Below are positions 16,749 through 25,945 of a DNA stretch of 64,000 bases, in pieces. Position 1 is the first letter of the stretch. Every line of letters starts with the position of its first letter. The position numbers were made by a program, and so were the translations under genes. Under the pieces are notes generated by a model. It was not told the DNA's origin. It ran no database searches and was given only the letters and a program-made list of their open reading frames with translations. Origin of the DNA: Hyphomicrobium album (lineage in GTDB: Bacteria > Pseudomonadota > Alphaproteobacteria > Rhizobiales > Hyphomicrobiaceae); the NCBI RefSeq assembly GCF_009708035.1, contig NZ_WMBQ01000002.1, forward strand, positions 620,001-684,000, given 5' to 3'.

Positions 16749-17684
16749 ATGCCGGCGGCTGCATTCGATCTTCTGATCCTCGCCAATCCTCAAGTGACGG
16801 TCCACGGCGCCTACACGGTCCTCGCGGATGCGGTGGAGGTTGGCCGCTTTACGGTGTCGGGCGAGGTTGGCGACCCGATCGAGGTGCGCATAGCCGTTCC
16901 TCGTGATGCCAGGAAGCTTACGCTCGCGCGCAAGCGGATGCCGATGATCGCGGCGATGCTGGGTGCTCCTGAGCGGACCTTCGATCTGGTCCCCGTCGAT
17001 GGCGTGACTTCACCACTGCGCCATGCGCCCCCCGCTACGTCACTCGCCAGCCTGAGGAGCGGCGTCGACAAGCTCCTCGCCGAGATCGGGTGGCAAGGCA
17101 CTGGCGAAGACCTTGGGCTCGTTTTTGATCAACCCCAATCCAAAAGCGTGCTCGAGGCGGCGGAGCTGCGGCTAGGGTTTGCGCTCGATCCTCAATTGAA
17201 GGCGGCGCTGTCGGGTCCGGGGCCGCTGAGGCTGCAGGACTCGCGCATGACTACGGCCATCGAATTGGCACCGACGGATCGGCAGTTCGTCACGCTATGG
17301 GGACACGCCGAGAACGTGTCGGCGGAAACGCTCGCCATCTATCGATCGTCGACCATGGTCTGGATCGAAGCCGGTGACGGATATGGCGCCGTGATCTACC
17401 AGCCCGAGGGACCGCAGCGCTGCAGCGCTGGACCCGCCTACTGGCGCATCCATCAGGAGCACATCGATAGTCCGCAGCTCATCCTTGGGCGAGACGGAGG
17501 CTGCGGCGGACCTTCAGACGCCCTGTTCCCGATGTTTGCGCGCGAGCTCATCGAGCGTATCGAGGATGAAGCCTCAGAGACCCAGCTTCTCGTCGACCGC
17601 GACATGCCGGACTTTTCGGTATGGCTGCAAACGGACCGCAATGGCATGCCGCGCCTGCGACCGGATTGGAGCAAGCTGCGCTGA
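16749..17684 (+). CDS. Protein of unknown function, weakly SMI1/KNR4-like
   Basis: 311-residue soluble protein with no signal peptide or membrane segments. The middle part (KSVLEAAELRLGFALDPQLK and the following acidic stretch) faintly resembles the SMI1/KNR4 fold found in polymorphic-toxin immunity proteins, but no toxin gene is near, so I would not infer immunity. Other parts carry no recognised motif. The ATG at 16749 is the first with plausible protein sequence after it; the frame is open much further upstream, across the His-rich gene, in a shadow frame. Its stop is 11 bases from that of the convergent prs. Confidence 0.5.
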   Translation: MPAAAFDLLILANPQVTVHGAYTVLADAVEVGRFTVSGEVGDPIEVRIAVPRDARKLTLARKRMPMIAAMLGAPERTFDLVPVDGVTSPLRHAPPATSLASLRSGVDKLLAEIGWQGTGEDLGLVFDQPQSKSVLEAAELRLGFALDPQLKAALSGPGPLRLQDSRMTTAIELAPTDRQFVTLWGHAENVSAETLAIYRSSTMVWIEAGDGYGAVIYQPEGPQRCSAGPAYWRIHQEHIDSPQLILGRDGGCGGPSDALFPMFARELIERIEDEASETQLLVDRDMPDFSVWLQTDRNGMPRLRPDWSKLR

Positions 17685-17698
17685 GGTTTGCGCCTCAG
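17681..17698. terminator. Small dyad spanning two convergent stop codons
   Basis: CTGAGG (17681-17686) and CCTCAG (17693-17698) form a 6-bp dyad that contains the stop codons of both the upstream plus-strand gene and prs. It could act as a weak bidirectional terminator. Confidence 0.35.
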
Positions 17699-18669
17699 TA
17701 GAAGAGGCTGGAGACGCTTTCCTCGCGCGCGGTGCGCAGGATGGCCTCGCCGATCAAGGGCGCAATCGACAGCACGCGAATGTTCTTGGCGGCGAGCACG
17801 GCGGCGGTCGGCTGGATCGAATCCGTAATCACGAGCGACTTGAGCTTCGAGGCCTGGATGCGGCTGACCGCACCACCCGAAAGTACGCCGTGCGTAATGT
17901 AGGCCATCACCTCGACGGCGCCGTGCTTCAGCAGCGCTTCGGCGGCATTCACCAACGTGCCGCCGGAATCGACAATGTCGTCGATCAGGATGCAGCGCAT
18001 GCCCTTCACATCGCCAATGACGTGCATGACTTCGGATTCACCGGGTCGGTCGCGGCGTTTGTCGCAGATGGCGATGGGCGCCTCGATGCGCTTGGCGAGG
18101 GCACGCGCGCGCACCACGCCGCCGACGTCGGGCGAGACAACCATCAGGTTGCTGCCCTTGTGCTGTTCCTGAATGTCGCGGACCATCACCGGCGCGGCGA
18201 ACAGGTTGTCGGTCGGGATATCGAAGAAACCCTGGATCTGCCCGGCGTGCAGGTCGAGCGTCATAACGCGGTCGGCCCCGGCGCGCTCGATCAGGTTGGC
18301 GACGAGCTTGGCGGTGATCGGGGTGCGCGGACCGGGTTTGCGATCCTGGCGGGCGTAGCCGTAGTAAGGGATGACGGCGGTGATTCGGGCTGCCGACGCG
18401 CGCTTGAGCGCGTCGATGAGGATCAGCAGCTCCATCAGGTTGTCGTTCGCCGGGAACGAGTTCGACTGGATCACGAAGAGGTCCTGGCCGCGGACGTTCT
18501 CCTGGATTTCGACGAAGATCTCCATGTCGGCGAAGCGCTTCACCTGGCCCTTGGTGAGGGGCAGCTTCAGGTGCGCGCCGATCGCCTCGGCGAGAGGGCG
18601 GTTGGAGTTGCCGGCGACGAGTTTCATCGTCGGGGTCGTGCGACCCTCTGGACGGGGATCGAAAGGCAT
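17695..18669 (-). CDS. prs: Ribose-phosphate pyrophosphokinase
   Basis: Makes PRPP from ribose-5-phosphate and ATP, feeding purine, pyrimidine, histidine, NAD and tryptophan synthesis. Motifs visible are [10 protein letters not shown] (flexible loop and metal site), [11 protein letters not shown], and the PRPP-binding loop [14 protein letters not shown]. The conserved family start is MKLVAGNSN at 18627, but that ATG has no ribosome-binding site. An ATG 14 codons upstream (18667-18669) has GGAGG five bases before it, so I chose it; the product is then 324 residues, otherwise 310. Confidence 0.93.
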   Translation of the reverse strand: MPFDPRPEGRTTPTMKLVAGNSNRPLAEAIGAHLKLPLTKGQVKRFADMEIFVEIQENVRGQDLFVIQSNSFPANDNLMELLILIDALKRASAARITAVIPYYGYARQDRKPGPRTPITAKLVANLIERAGADRVMTLDLHAGQIQGFFDIPTDNLFAAPVMVRDIQEQHKGSNLMVVSPDVGGVVRARALAKRIEAPIAICDKRRDRPGESEVMHVIGDVKGMRCILIDDIVDSGGTLVNAAEALLKHGAVEVMAYITHGVLSGGAVSRIQASKLKSLVITDSIQPTAAVLAAKNIRVLSIAPLIGEAILRTAREESVSSLFY

Positions 18670-18784
18670 GTACGCCTCCACAGCCGTTCGCCGGGCGCTT
18701 CTAGCAAGAGGGCCCACACCTGTAAACGGCGGGGCCCTCAAGTTACGACGGATTTTTGACGCGGCGTCTTAGCGCCGTGTGAAC

Positions 18785-19837
18785 TCAGTTCGAACTGGTC
18801 GTCTGCGTCGGCTGCGGCAGGAGCTTGACGATGCCCTGGGCTGCGGCGGCTGCCGCGGCGTCGGCCGTCTTGCCCCACGAGCCGTCGAGCGAGCCCTGCG
18901 GAACCTCGTTCTTCTGCGAGACGGTGCCGAGCTTCTTGCCAGAGGGGTCGGTCACGCTCCAGTCGATGGTGATGGGCTGCTTGCCGTCCTTGCCGGGGCC
19001 CATCACGACCTTGCCTTCGACGATGTAGTTGTCGGCCGATGGCGCCTCGGCGAGGGTCACGTTGCTGCGCGTCAGCTCACGCTGGAGCGCTGCCCGCAAT
19101 GTCGAGCTGCCGTCGCCGGGAGCGCCGGTTACGGTCGGCACGAAGGCCTTCACCTTGCCGCCGGTGCTGCCCGTAACGATCTGCTTGGCGGGCGTCGGCG
19201 CGGTGTAGGCACCCGGCGTCGCCGCCGCGGTCTGCACCATGCCGCCGGCAGTTCCGGCGCTCGCAACGGCCGCGCCGCCGCCCGGCATCCAGGCGGTGAC
19301 CGAAGTAACCGTCTTCGAAGCGATCGTCTGCACGAGGGGCGGCGTGACGGCCGTCCACGGGTCCTTGCTCTTGCCGGCAGGGGCCGTCTCTTCGCCGCTC
19401 ACGCGGTGGACGCCCTTGCCCGAGGCGTCGGTGACGTCCCAGATGTAGGACACCTTCGACTTGTTGCCCTTCTTCTCGAGCGATGACACGACGTAGCCGC
19501 GGAGCGTGTACTCCGCTTTCTCGTCGGGCGTCTTGGCGACGCGGATGTTCTGGCGCTCGAGTTCAGAGATGAGCTGATTGCGCAGTTCGCCCGACACGTT
19601 CTCGGGCGGACCGATCACGGGCGCGATGGCAAACTGGGCGCCGCGCGCAGTCGCCGCCATCGGCGGCGGGCTCGCGACGGATGCCGTCGGGGCTTCACCG
19701 CCCGACGAACTGAATAGCGAAGTGAGCGAATTGGCCGTCTCGCATCCTGCGAGTCCGAAGGCCAGCAACCCCGCAAATAGTGCGGACGCTAGTGGCTTCT
19801 TTTTTTGCCAAGCCGCAGCAGCATCAAAGGTCGTCAC
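18785..19837 (-). CDS. Lipoprotein with two homologous domains, unknown
   Basis: 350 residues, with signal sequence ending in the lipobox LAGC (Cys32), so the protein is probably lipidated by Lgt. Two domains of similar sequence follow. The first (about 70-150) has LRNQLISELERQNIRVAK, YTLRGYVVSSLEKKG and SYIWDVTDASGKGVHRVSGEE. The second (about 230-345) has LRAALQRELTRSNVTLAE, YIVEGKVVMGPGKDG and TIDWSVTDPSGKKLGTVSQKN. They are joined by an Ala/Thr/Gly-rich linker. The repeat suggests an internal duplication. Function unknown. Confidence 0.75.
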   Translation of the reverse strand: MTTFDAAAAWQKKKPLASALFAGLLAFGLAGCETANSLTSLFSSSGGEAPTASVASPPPMAATARGAQFAIAPVIGPPENVSGELRNQLISELERQNIRVAKTPDEKAEYTLRGYVVSSLEKKGNKSKVSYIWDVTDASGKGVHRVSGEETAPAGKSKDPWTAVTPPLVQTIASKTVTSVTAWMPGGGAAVASAGTAGGMVQTAAATPGAYTAPTPAKQIVTGSTGGKVKAFVPTVTGAPGDGSSTLRAALQRELTRSNVTLAEAPSADNYIVEGKVVMGPGKDGKQPITIDWSVTDPSGKKLGTVSQKNEVPQGSLDGSWGKTADAAAAAAAQGIVKLLPQPTQTTSSN

Positions 19838-20039
19838 GGCGACGCTCCCCCGTTGAGTCCCGCTGTTTCTTCCGGCGGCCGGCGTACATACCCTGCGGCC
19901 TTACTCTCCTTAATGACCGGTACCTCTCTAAGAATCGTCTAACCAGTCACCCAGGCCACGTCCAGATCGAATCCGAGCGTTTAGGCGTTCGAGCGTATTT
20001 CGCCGAACAAAACGCAAGACGCCATTGTGGATTGTGCAA

Positions 20040-20813
20040 TTACGCCACGACAATGGCGGAGATTTGACGTCCGTAATCCCCCTCTGAACGGTGCTGAGAG
20101 CGCCGAAAACTGAAGAACTTCGATTCGTTCACGTACGTGCACGGGCTCTGCCTCTCAACCCCGCCGAGACCACAGTCCTGCAGCCGTTTGGCCACAAATC
20201 CCGGCAAGTCGAAATGTGCCCGCTCCTCCGGACTATTGCGAGCCAGAAACGTTTCGTTGCTCGCGCAACTTTCCAGAAGGGTTGCTACGAAGTCTGGGCC
20301 GACTTCATATGAAACTTGGTTAATGCAGGGTCCAATGGCCGCGACAATGCGATTTCTCGCGGCGCCGAGCTTCTCCATTTCTGCAACGGTCGCCTCGAGC
20401 ACCCCGGCGACGGCGCCGCGCCAGCCCGCGTGGGCAGCGGCGACGATCCCGGCTTCAGGGTCGGCGAAGAGGACGGGCGTGCAGTCGGCGGTGAGGATGC
20501 CGATGACCAGACCCGGGGTCGCGGTGACGATGGCATCGGCCTTGGGACGGGCGTTTGGATCGACCGGGGCGCCGAGGGCGACGGCGTCGCCGCTGTGCAC
20601 CTGGTACACGGTGGTCACGTCGGAGTGGCTGCCGCCGAGGTGGCGTGCAACCCGGGCACGGTTCTCGGCGACGTTGGCAGGCACGTCGGCCGACCCTGGC
20701 CCGCAGTTGAGGCCCACATAGAGACCCTCCGAGACGCCACCGGCGCGGGTGAAGAACCCGTGGCGGATGTTCGGCAGGCGGGCGAGCGCCGCAGCTTCGA
20801 TGGGTTTCAGCAT
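20040..20813 (-). CDS. pgeF: Purine nucleoside phosphorylase-like laccase-domain protein (PgeF/YfiH family)
   Basis: 257 residues of the YfiH/PgeF family (formerly polyphenol oxidase). Metal-site signatures are visible: QVHSGD, LTADCTPVLF, AAHAGWRGAV and IGPCIN. Family members act as peptidoglycan-editing factors (removing L-Ser-containing precursors) and also show purine nucleoside phosphorylase activity; which applies here cannot be read from sequence. Its ATG is 11 bases beyond the stop of midA, so it follows lgt and midA in what appears to be one operon. Confidence 0.9.
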   Translation of the reverse strand: MLKPIEAAALARLPNIRHGFFTRAGGVSEGLYVGLNCGPGSADVPANVAENRARVARHLGGSHSDVTTVYQVHSGDAVALGAPVDPNARPKADAIVTATPGLVIGILTADCTPVLFADPEAGIVAAAHAGWRGAVAGVLEATVAEMEKLGAARNRIVAAIGPCINQVSYEVGPDFVATLLESCASNETFLARNSPEERAHFDLPGFVAKRLQDCGLGGVERQSPCTYVNESKFFSFRRSQHRSEGDYGRQISAIVVA

Positions 20814-20824
20814 GGCCTGAGCAC

Positions 20825-21946
20825 TTAAGGTGCGCTACCCGGCATGTCCACGGGGGCGAGCCCCGGAAGTGGTGGCAATGCCGGGCCGCGGAAGCCGAGG
20901 ACGCGGAAGCGGGTGCCCATGCCGTGCGGCGCGATCAGCCGGGCGACGGACGCTTCGATCTCAGCCGCCTTTGCCGGATTGGCCGCCATCAGCCGCGAGG
21001 CGCGCTCGACGATCCCGAGCCGCCCGAGGAACTCGCCCTGCGCCACCGGCCCGTCGCTGGCAAGACCGGCATCGTGCAGGGCTGCGGCGAGGGCGGCGAA
21101 GTCGACCTGCAGCGACAGGTCCGTCTCGCCCGGTGCGGCGAGCGGGTCGATGTAGCGATGCGCGGCGACGGCCTGCAGCGTGTCGCCGAAGCTCGGCCGG
21201 TCGTGCCCGTAGTCGATGAGGAGACCGGCGCAGGGCTCGCCCGCGGTCGCGAGGGCGCCGGCAAGATCGGGAAGGGCCGCGGCGGGCGGCTGAAAGATGT
21301 CGCCTTCCGTGGGCGGCGGAAGCTCCGGTGCCAGTACGGCTCCGGCGACGGGCGGACCATCGACGAAGGCGAGGTTCCCGTCTGCATCGGCGCCGACGCA
21401 GCGCGTGTGCCACGTGCCGCCGCGGCAGACCCATTGGTCCGCAGCCAGCGTGTCGACGAACTCGTTGGCAATGATGATGGTGGGCGTGTCGCCGGCGGGG
21501 ATGGTGCGCTCCCAGGTGATGGCGACGCCCTCGACGGCAAGGGTCTCGCGCTGGACTTGTTCCAGCGCGTGGTTGCTCTCGACGAGCGTGACGGCGAGCG
21601 CCGCGTTGAACGCCGGCACGAGCCGCGCCGCACGCAGCCCATCGCGCATCAGCGTGCCGCGACCAGGCCCCAGCTCGATCAGGTGCAGGCGCGCGGGCGA
21701 GCCCATTTGTTGCCAGACGACGGCGCACCACAGCCCGATGAGCTCACCGAACGCCTGGCTGATCTCCGGCGCGGTGACGAAATCGCCGGCGCGGCCGATG
21801 GCCAGCTGCCGGCGATAGTAGCCGTGCTCGGAATCGTGGAGGCAGGCTTCGATGTAGGCGGCGATGCCGATCGGGCCGTCGCGGGCAATGCGCTGGGCGA
21901 GCTTCTGCGCCAGCGGCGTCGGCGCGCGCTGTGCGTCGCCGCTCAC
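20825..21946 (-). CDS. SAM-dependent methyltransferase of the MidA/NDUFAF7 family
   Basis: 373 residues. The SAM-binding motif is LIELGPGRGTLMRDGLRA and the family segments GYYRRQLAIGRAGDFVTAPEIS and ANEFVDTL are clear. Mitochondrial NDUFAF7 methylates an arginine of a complex I subunit during assembly; bacterial substrates are unknown. It starts with GTG at 21944-21946, overlapping the lgt stop by four bases, so translation is coupled. The reading frame stays open through much of lgt, but the GTG is where family sequence starts. Confidence 0.88.
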   Translation of the reverse strand: MSGDAQRAPTPLAQKLAQRIARDGPIGIAAYIEACLHDSEHGYYRRQLAIGRAGDFVTAPEISQAFGELIGLWCAVVWQQMGSPARLHLIELGPGRGTLMRDGLRAARLVPAFNAALAVTLVESNHALEQVQRETLAVEGVAITWERTIPAGDTPTIIIANEFVDTLAADQWVCRGGTWHTRCVGADADGNLAFVDGPPVAGAVLAPELPPPTEGDIFQPPAAALPDLAGALATAGEPCAGLLIDYGHDRPSFGDTLQAVAAHRYIDPLAAPGETDLSLQVDFAALAAALHDAGLASDGPVAQGEFLGRLGIVERASRLMAANPAKAAEIEASVARLIAPHGMGTRFRVLGFRGPALPPLPGLAPVDMPGSAP

Positions 21947-22797
21947 TTCAAGTCGCGGGTGCGCGCCAGGTAGATGACGGCGAGCCCGGCGAGCAGCATG
22001 GGAATGGAGTAGACGATGCCGGGCGTCAGCGGACCGATGTTGAAGGCGTGCGCAAAGTGCGGCTCGCGGAACAGCTCGGAGGTCGAGCGGGCGAGCGCAT
22101 AGCCGGCGAGGAACACGCCCGATACGACGCCCGGACGCTTCAGCGCGTCGAAGTAGTGCGTGAGAAGCCGCAGCACGAGAAAGAGCAGCAGGCCTTCGAG
22201 TGCCGCCTCGTAGAGTTGGCTCGGGTGGCGCGGGGTCGGCTCGACGTTCGGGTAGTGGAAGGCGGCCTCGGGGAACACCATGCCCCAGGGAAGCGTCGTC
22301 GGCCGGCCGAACAGCTCGCCGTTGATGAAGTTGGCGATGCGTCCGAAGAACAGTCCGATCGGCACCGCCGCGGTGACGAGGTCGCCGGTGCTCCATGGAT
22401 TGACGCCGTTGCGGCGCGCGAATGCCCAAATGGCGATGAGGCAGCCGACGAGTGCCCCGTGGAACGCCATGCCACCTTTCCAGACGGCGATGATGTCTTG
22501 CGGGTTCTCGAGGTAGTAGCTCGGCTCATAGAAAATGACGAAGCCGAGACGCCCGCCGAGCACGACGCCGGCGGTGATGTAGAGGAGCAAGTCGTCGACC
22601 TTGGCCGCCTCGAACGGTGGCCGGTCATTGGCCCATAGGTAAGGCTCGGACAGCAGGCGGCGAATGTATAGCCAGCCGAGCAGCAGGCCGGCGAGGTAGG
22701 CAAGGCCATACCACTTGATGGCCACCGGTCCGATCTGCAGGGCAACGGGGTCGATGTTTGGAAACGGAATCGTCCACAGGGTTGTCAGCAGGTTCAT
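21943..22797 (-). CDS. lgt: Prolipoprotein diacylglyceryl transferase
   Basis: Inner-membrane enzyme that transfers diacylglycerol from phosphatidylglycerol to the cysteine of prelipoproteins. The 284-residue protein has the expected set of about seven transmembrane segments. Conserved sites: HGALVG with the essential His, GRIANFINGELFGRPT (signature), and RHPSQLYEA. The catalytic arginine region is present. It is first in the lgt-midA-pgeF operon, with a four-base overlap to midA. Confidence 0.96.
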   Translation of the reverse strand: MNLLTTLWTIPFPNIDPVALQIGPVAIKWYGLAYLAGLLLGWLYIRRLLSEPYLWANDRPPFEAAKVDDLLLYITAGVVLGGRLGFVIFYEPSYYLENPQDIIAVWKGGMAFHGALVGCLIAIWAFARRNGVNPWSTGDLVTAAVPIGLFFGRIANFINGELFGRPTTLPWGMVFPEAAFHYPNVEPTPRHPSQLYEAALEGLLLFLVLRLLTHYFDALKRPGVVSGVFLAGYALARSTSELFREPHFAHAFNIGPLTPGIVYSIPMLLAGLAVIYLARTRDLK

Positions 22798-22995
22798 GCA
22801 ATGCTTCGGCCGGCGCGGTGCGGCCGCTCCCCTGGGATTACGGCGTAGACGCCCGTGATGGGCGCCGCACGATTTCGGCAGGCGCGACGGCTGTCAAGGG
22901 CCGTGGCTGTCTTGAACGGCTCGCCGCTGCCGCTCATAGTCCCCACCTCCAGCACAGTCCAATGCATGCGGCGCAGCTCCGCGGAGGTAGATGCC

Positions 22996-23259
22996 ATGAC
23001 CCAGACGACCAATCGCTTCCTCGACGAGTTTGCCAAGTTGATGACAGATGCCGCCGGCGCGGCCGATGGCCTCAGGAAAGAGGCCGAGACGTTCTTCAAG
23101 GCGCAGGGCGAGAAAGTCCTTCGCGACATGGACGTGGTGCGCCGGGAGGAGTTCGAGGCGGTGAAGGCGATGACCGAGAAGGCTCGCGCGGAGAACGAGC
23201 GCCTCGAAGCGCGCATCCTCGCGCTGGAGACACAACTCGCGCAGCGCGGCACCGCGTGA
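22996..23259 (+). CDS. UbiK-family accessory protein (BMFP domain)
   Basis: 87 residues, fully helical. It begins MTQTTNRFLDEFAKLMTDAAG and has a C-terminal coiled coil (ENERLEARILALETQLAQ), the layout of the BMFP/UbiK family. In E. coli UbiK assists ubiquinone synthesis by binding UbiJ and lipids; whether that holds here is inference. The ATG at 22996 has GGAGG nine bases upstream. It is divergent from lgt. Confidence 0.82.
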   Translation: MTQTTNRFLDEFAKLMTDAAGAADGLRKEAETFFKAQGEKVLRDMDVVRREEFEAVKAMTEKARAENERLEARILALETQLAQRGTA

Positions 23260-23438
23260 GTCGCCAATCGTTCAATTGCCGGCACATTGGCCGTGGACAA
23301 GGCCGGGGCGAACTTGCGACTCGTGGTCCCGTCTGTTTTCGTCGCGACCGTTGATTGCATTCGTCGCTCTGTGGTGTCGCGTAGCTTTGTATCGACTACG
23401 AAAAAAGACCGCGAGACCTATAGAGGGATCCACGAAGC

Positions 23439-23936
23439 ATGTCGGCTGAACACGTGGGCTACGGCCGGGTGACCAACCCTATCGATCTCATCGAGCGGCT
23501 CTCCGCCGCGCACGACTGGTCTTGCGACCGCACGAACGACGACGAGCTGACGCTGGTGATCGCCGGCACGTGGACCGACTATCACGTCTCGCTCAACTGG
23601 CGCGACGACCTCGAGGCGCTGCACGTCGCCTGCGCGTTCGACTTCCGCGTGCCGGAGAACCGGCTCAACGAAATGTACAAGCTCGTGGCGCAGATCAACG
23701 AGCAGCTCTGGCTCGGCCACTTCGACCTGTGGACCGGCGAAGGCCTCGTGATGTTCCGCCACGCGCTGCTGCTCAACGGCTCCGTCGCCACGAGCGCGCA
23801 ATGCGAAGCGATGCTGCATGCTGCGCTCGAGGCCTGCGAGCGCTACTATCAGGCCTTCCAGTTCGTGGTCTGGGCGGGTAAGCAGAGCCGCGAGGCACTG
23901 GTCTCCACGATGTTCGAGACCGAAGGCCAGGCCTAA
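23439..23936 (+). CDS. YbjN domain-containing protein
   Basis: 165 residues, cytoplasmic, matching the YbjN pattern by its segments WTDYHVSLNWRDDLEALHVAC and LVAQINEQLWLGHFDLWTGEG, with a C-terminal helix ending FVVWAGKQSREAL. YbjN proteins have the type III secretion chaperone-like fold; their role in alphaproteobacteria is not established. It is followed 42 bases later by proC on the same strand, a gene pair often seen in Hyphomicrobiales. Confidence 0.85.
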   Translation: MSAEHVGYGRVTNPIDLIERLSAAHDWSCDRTNDDELTLVIAGTWTDYHVSLNWRDDLEALHVACAFDFRVPENRLNEMYKLVAQINEQLWLGHFDLWTGEGLVMFRHALLLNGSVATSAQCEAMLHAALEACERYYQAFQFVVWAGKQSREALVSTMFETEGQA

Positions 23937-23978
23937 CAACGCGGGCGCGCTCACGTCGCCCGCAGAAGCGGGGCGCCG

Positions 23979-24800
23979 ATGACGTTCACCTCACAAGGTC
24001 CGCTGCTGCTGGCCGGTGCCGGCAAGATGGGTGGAGCGATCCTGGAAGGATTGCTCGCCCGCGGGCTCGATCCGCGCACCGTGATCGTGCAGGACCCCGA
24101 TCCCGCGCCGGCTGTCGGAGACCTACTCGCCGACAACGGCATCGACGTGCTGCCGTTCATCGACGAGCTGACCCAGCCTCCGGGCGTCATCCTCATCGCC
24201 GTCAAGCCGCAGATCATGGAAGCGGTGCTGCCGGGTCTCGCCAAGCTCGCGGGGCCGCATACGCTGGTCGTGTCGATTGCAGCAGGGCGACGCTTGGCGA
24301 GCTTCGAGAAGTTCATGCCGGGCGCTGCGGTGGTGCGGGCGATGCCGAACACGCCGGCCGCGATCCGCCGCGGGATCACGGTCGCCGTTGCTAACAAGCG
24401 GGTCACGCCCGTGCAGCGCGCGTTCGCCGATGACCTGCTGTCGGCGGTCGGCGAAGTGCTTTGGGTGGACGATGAGGCTCTGCTCGATCCGGTGACTGCC
24501 GTGTCGGGATCGGGACCGGCCTACGTGTTCCTGCTGGCCGAGTGCCTTGCCGAGGCGGGCCGGGCCGCAGGGCTCGATGCCAAGCTCGCCGCGCAACTCG
24601 CGCGCGCGACCGTTGCGGGCTCGGGCGCGCTGCTCGAGCAATCCGATCTTTCGGCCGAGCAACTTCGGAAGAACGTGACGTCGCCCGGCGGGACGACGGC
24701 GGCGGCGCTCGAGGTTCTTGGCGGTGTGGACGGCCTGCAGAAGTTGATGACGGCCGCCGTGGCGGCGGCAACGAAACGCGGCCGCGACTTGGCGAAATGA
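23979..24800 (+). CDS. proC: Pyrroline-5-carboxylate reductase
   Basis: Last step of proline synthesis: NAD(P)H-dependent reduction of pyrroline-5-carboxylate. The 273-residue protein has the dinucleotide-binding turn GAGKMGGAILEGLL, the AMPNTPAAIRRG segment, GSGPAYVF, and the C-terminal dimerisation and substrate region QLRKNVTSPGGTT. Length is normal. It follows a YbjN protein gene. Confidence 0.95.
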   Translation: MTFTSQGPLLLAGAGKMGGAILEGLLARGLDPRTVIVQDPDPAPAVGDLLADNGIDVLPFIDELTQPPGVILIAVKPQIMEAVLPGLAKLAGPHTLVVSIAAGRRLASFEKFMPGAAVVRAMPNTPAAIRRGITVAVANKRVTPVQRAFADDLLSAVGEVLWVDDEALLDPVTAVSGSGPAYVFLLAECLAEAGRAAGLDAKLAAQLARATVAGSGALLEQSDLSAEQLRKNVTSPGGTTAAALEVLGGVDGLQKLMTAAVAAATKRGRDLAK

Positions 24801-25251
24801 GCGGGAGAGCCCTGGAGCCAATGTGCGGCCGCGTCTCTTGCGTTGCCTGAGCGGGCGTGAGCCCCGGCGGGCCCAGGCAAATTTGGTGGGCGGTGGGCAC
24901 CAACGGCTCGGAAACCAAGGAGGATAGGTCCCAGAGCCGGTTGCGCGTAAGGCGCCGTCCCGCGTCGCACCGTGTTTTCAGTTATGATATACTGTTACAC
25001 ATATGGCAAGCCCCAGTTTGCCGCGCTCACGCGTTCGTGTGCGGCCAACTATGCGAAATATCACGGGAATTTTTCCCGGCCCGGCGTCTTGCCGCGGCTC
25101 AAGAGGGGCGCGGGTTTGCTGCGATCAAAGCTCAAGTATTTGTAGCCTCGGGCGGATTTCGCCTTGGTCGTCACCGGTGATCCGCGTCTTCAACCTTTTG
25201 GCCGCGCCTTCCGCTACCTACGTGTCTCGAAGGACAACACGGGAGCAGGCC
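24801..25251. other. Non-coding gap of about 450 bases before the TetR gene
   Basis: No convincing coding frame is visible; the open frames here are broken or lack a start and typical codon use. The one distinct element is an AT-rich patch at 24981-25005 (GTTATGATATACTGTTACAC) in otherwise GC-rich DNA, which contains a TATACT at 24988-24993 and could be the promoter and operator for the TetR-type gene. Confidence 0.4.
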
Positions 25252-25941
25252 ATGCTGGACCAACTCACCATTCGCGGGCGGCTGGTCGCCGCTGCGCTGA
25301 AGCTCGCCGCCGAGCGCCCCTGGCGGGAGGTGACGCTGGCGAACATCGCCGAGGCCGCCGGCGTGAGCCTCGTCGACGTGCGGCGCGAGTTCAACGGCAA
25401 GTCCGACGCGCTCGCGGCGTTCGTGCGCATGGTCGATGACGCAGTGCTGGCGCGCGCGCCGCATCGCACGGGCACGCAGCCGGCCCGTGATGCGCTGTTC
25501 GAGGTGATCATGAGCCGTTTCGACGTGCTCGCCGCCTACAAGCCGGCGCTGAAGTCGATCGCGGCGTCCTGGACGCTCGATCCGTCGGTCGCGTGTGCGG
25601 TCGGACAATCACAGGCGTGGATGCTGCGCGCGGCGGGTATCCGGGCTGAAGGTCTGGAGGGGCAGGCGCGTGCCGCGGGCCTCGCCGCCGTCTACGCTTC
25701 GGTCTATCGCACCTGGCTCTCCGACGACGATCCGGGTTTGGCGAAGACGATGGCGGCCCTCGACCGGCATCTGCGCCGCGGCGAGCGCGCGTTGCAGTCG
25801 ATCGACGATGTGACGGCGAAACTGTGCAGCGCGTTCAAGTCGTGCTGCGAGACTTTCCGCAATCGGTCGAAGCCAGCATCGGGCGCGGCCCCGGGTGACG
25901 CCGATCCGGCCGCCGCCGTTCCTCCCGGCGCTCTGTCGTAG
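25252..25941 (+). CDS. TetR-family transcriptional regulator (COQ9-like)
   Basis: 229 residues. The N-terminal helix-turn-helix is visible in WREVTLANIAEAAGVSLVDVRREFNGKSD (read as two overlapping segments), the usual TetR DNA-binding domain. The helical ligand-binding part contains AVYASVYRTWLSDDDPGL, which resembles the COQ9-like TetR subgroup found in alphaproteobacteria. The ATG at 25252 follows GGGAGC; the open frame upstream has no family match. It is convergent with the histidine kinase gene, five bases apart. Confidence 0.85.
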   Translation: MLDQLTIRGRLVAAALKLAAERPWREVTLANIAEAAGVSLVDVRREFNGKSDALAAFVRMVDDAVLARAPHRTGTQPARDALFEVIMSRFDVLAAYKPALKSIAASWTLDPSVACAVGQSQAWMLRAAGIRAEGLEGQARAAGLAAVYASVYRTWLSDDDPGLAKTMAALDRHLRRGERALQSIDDVTAKLCSAFKSCCETFRNRSKPASGAAPGDADPAAAVPPGALS

Positions 25942-25945
25942 GGCT

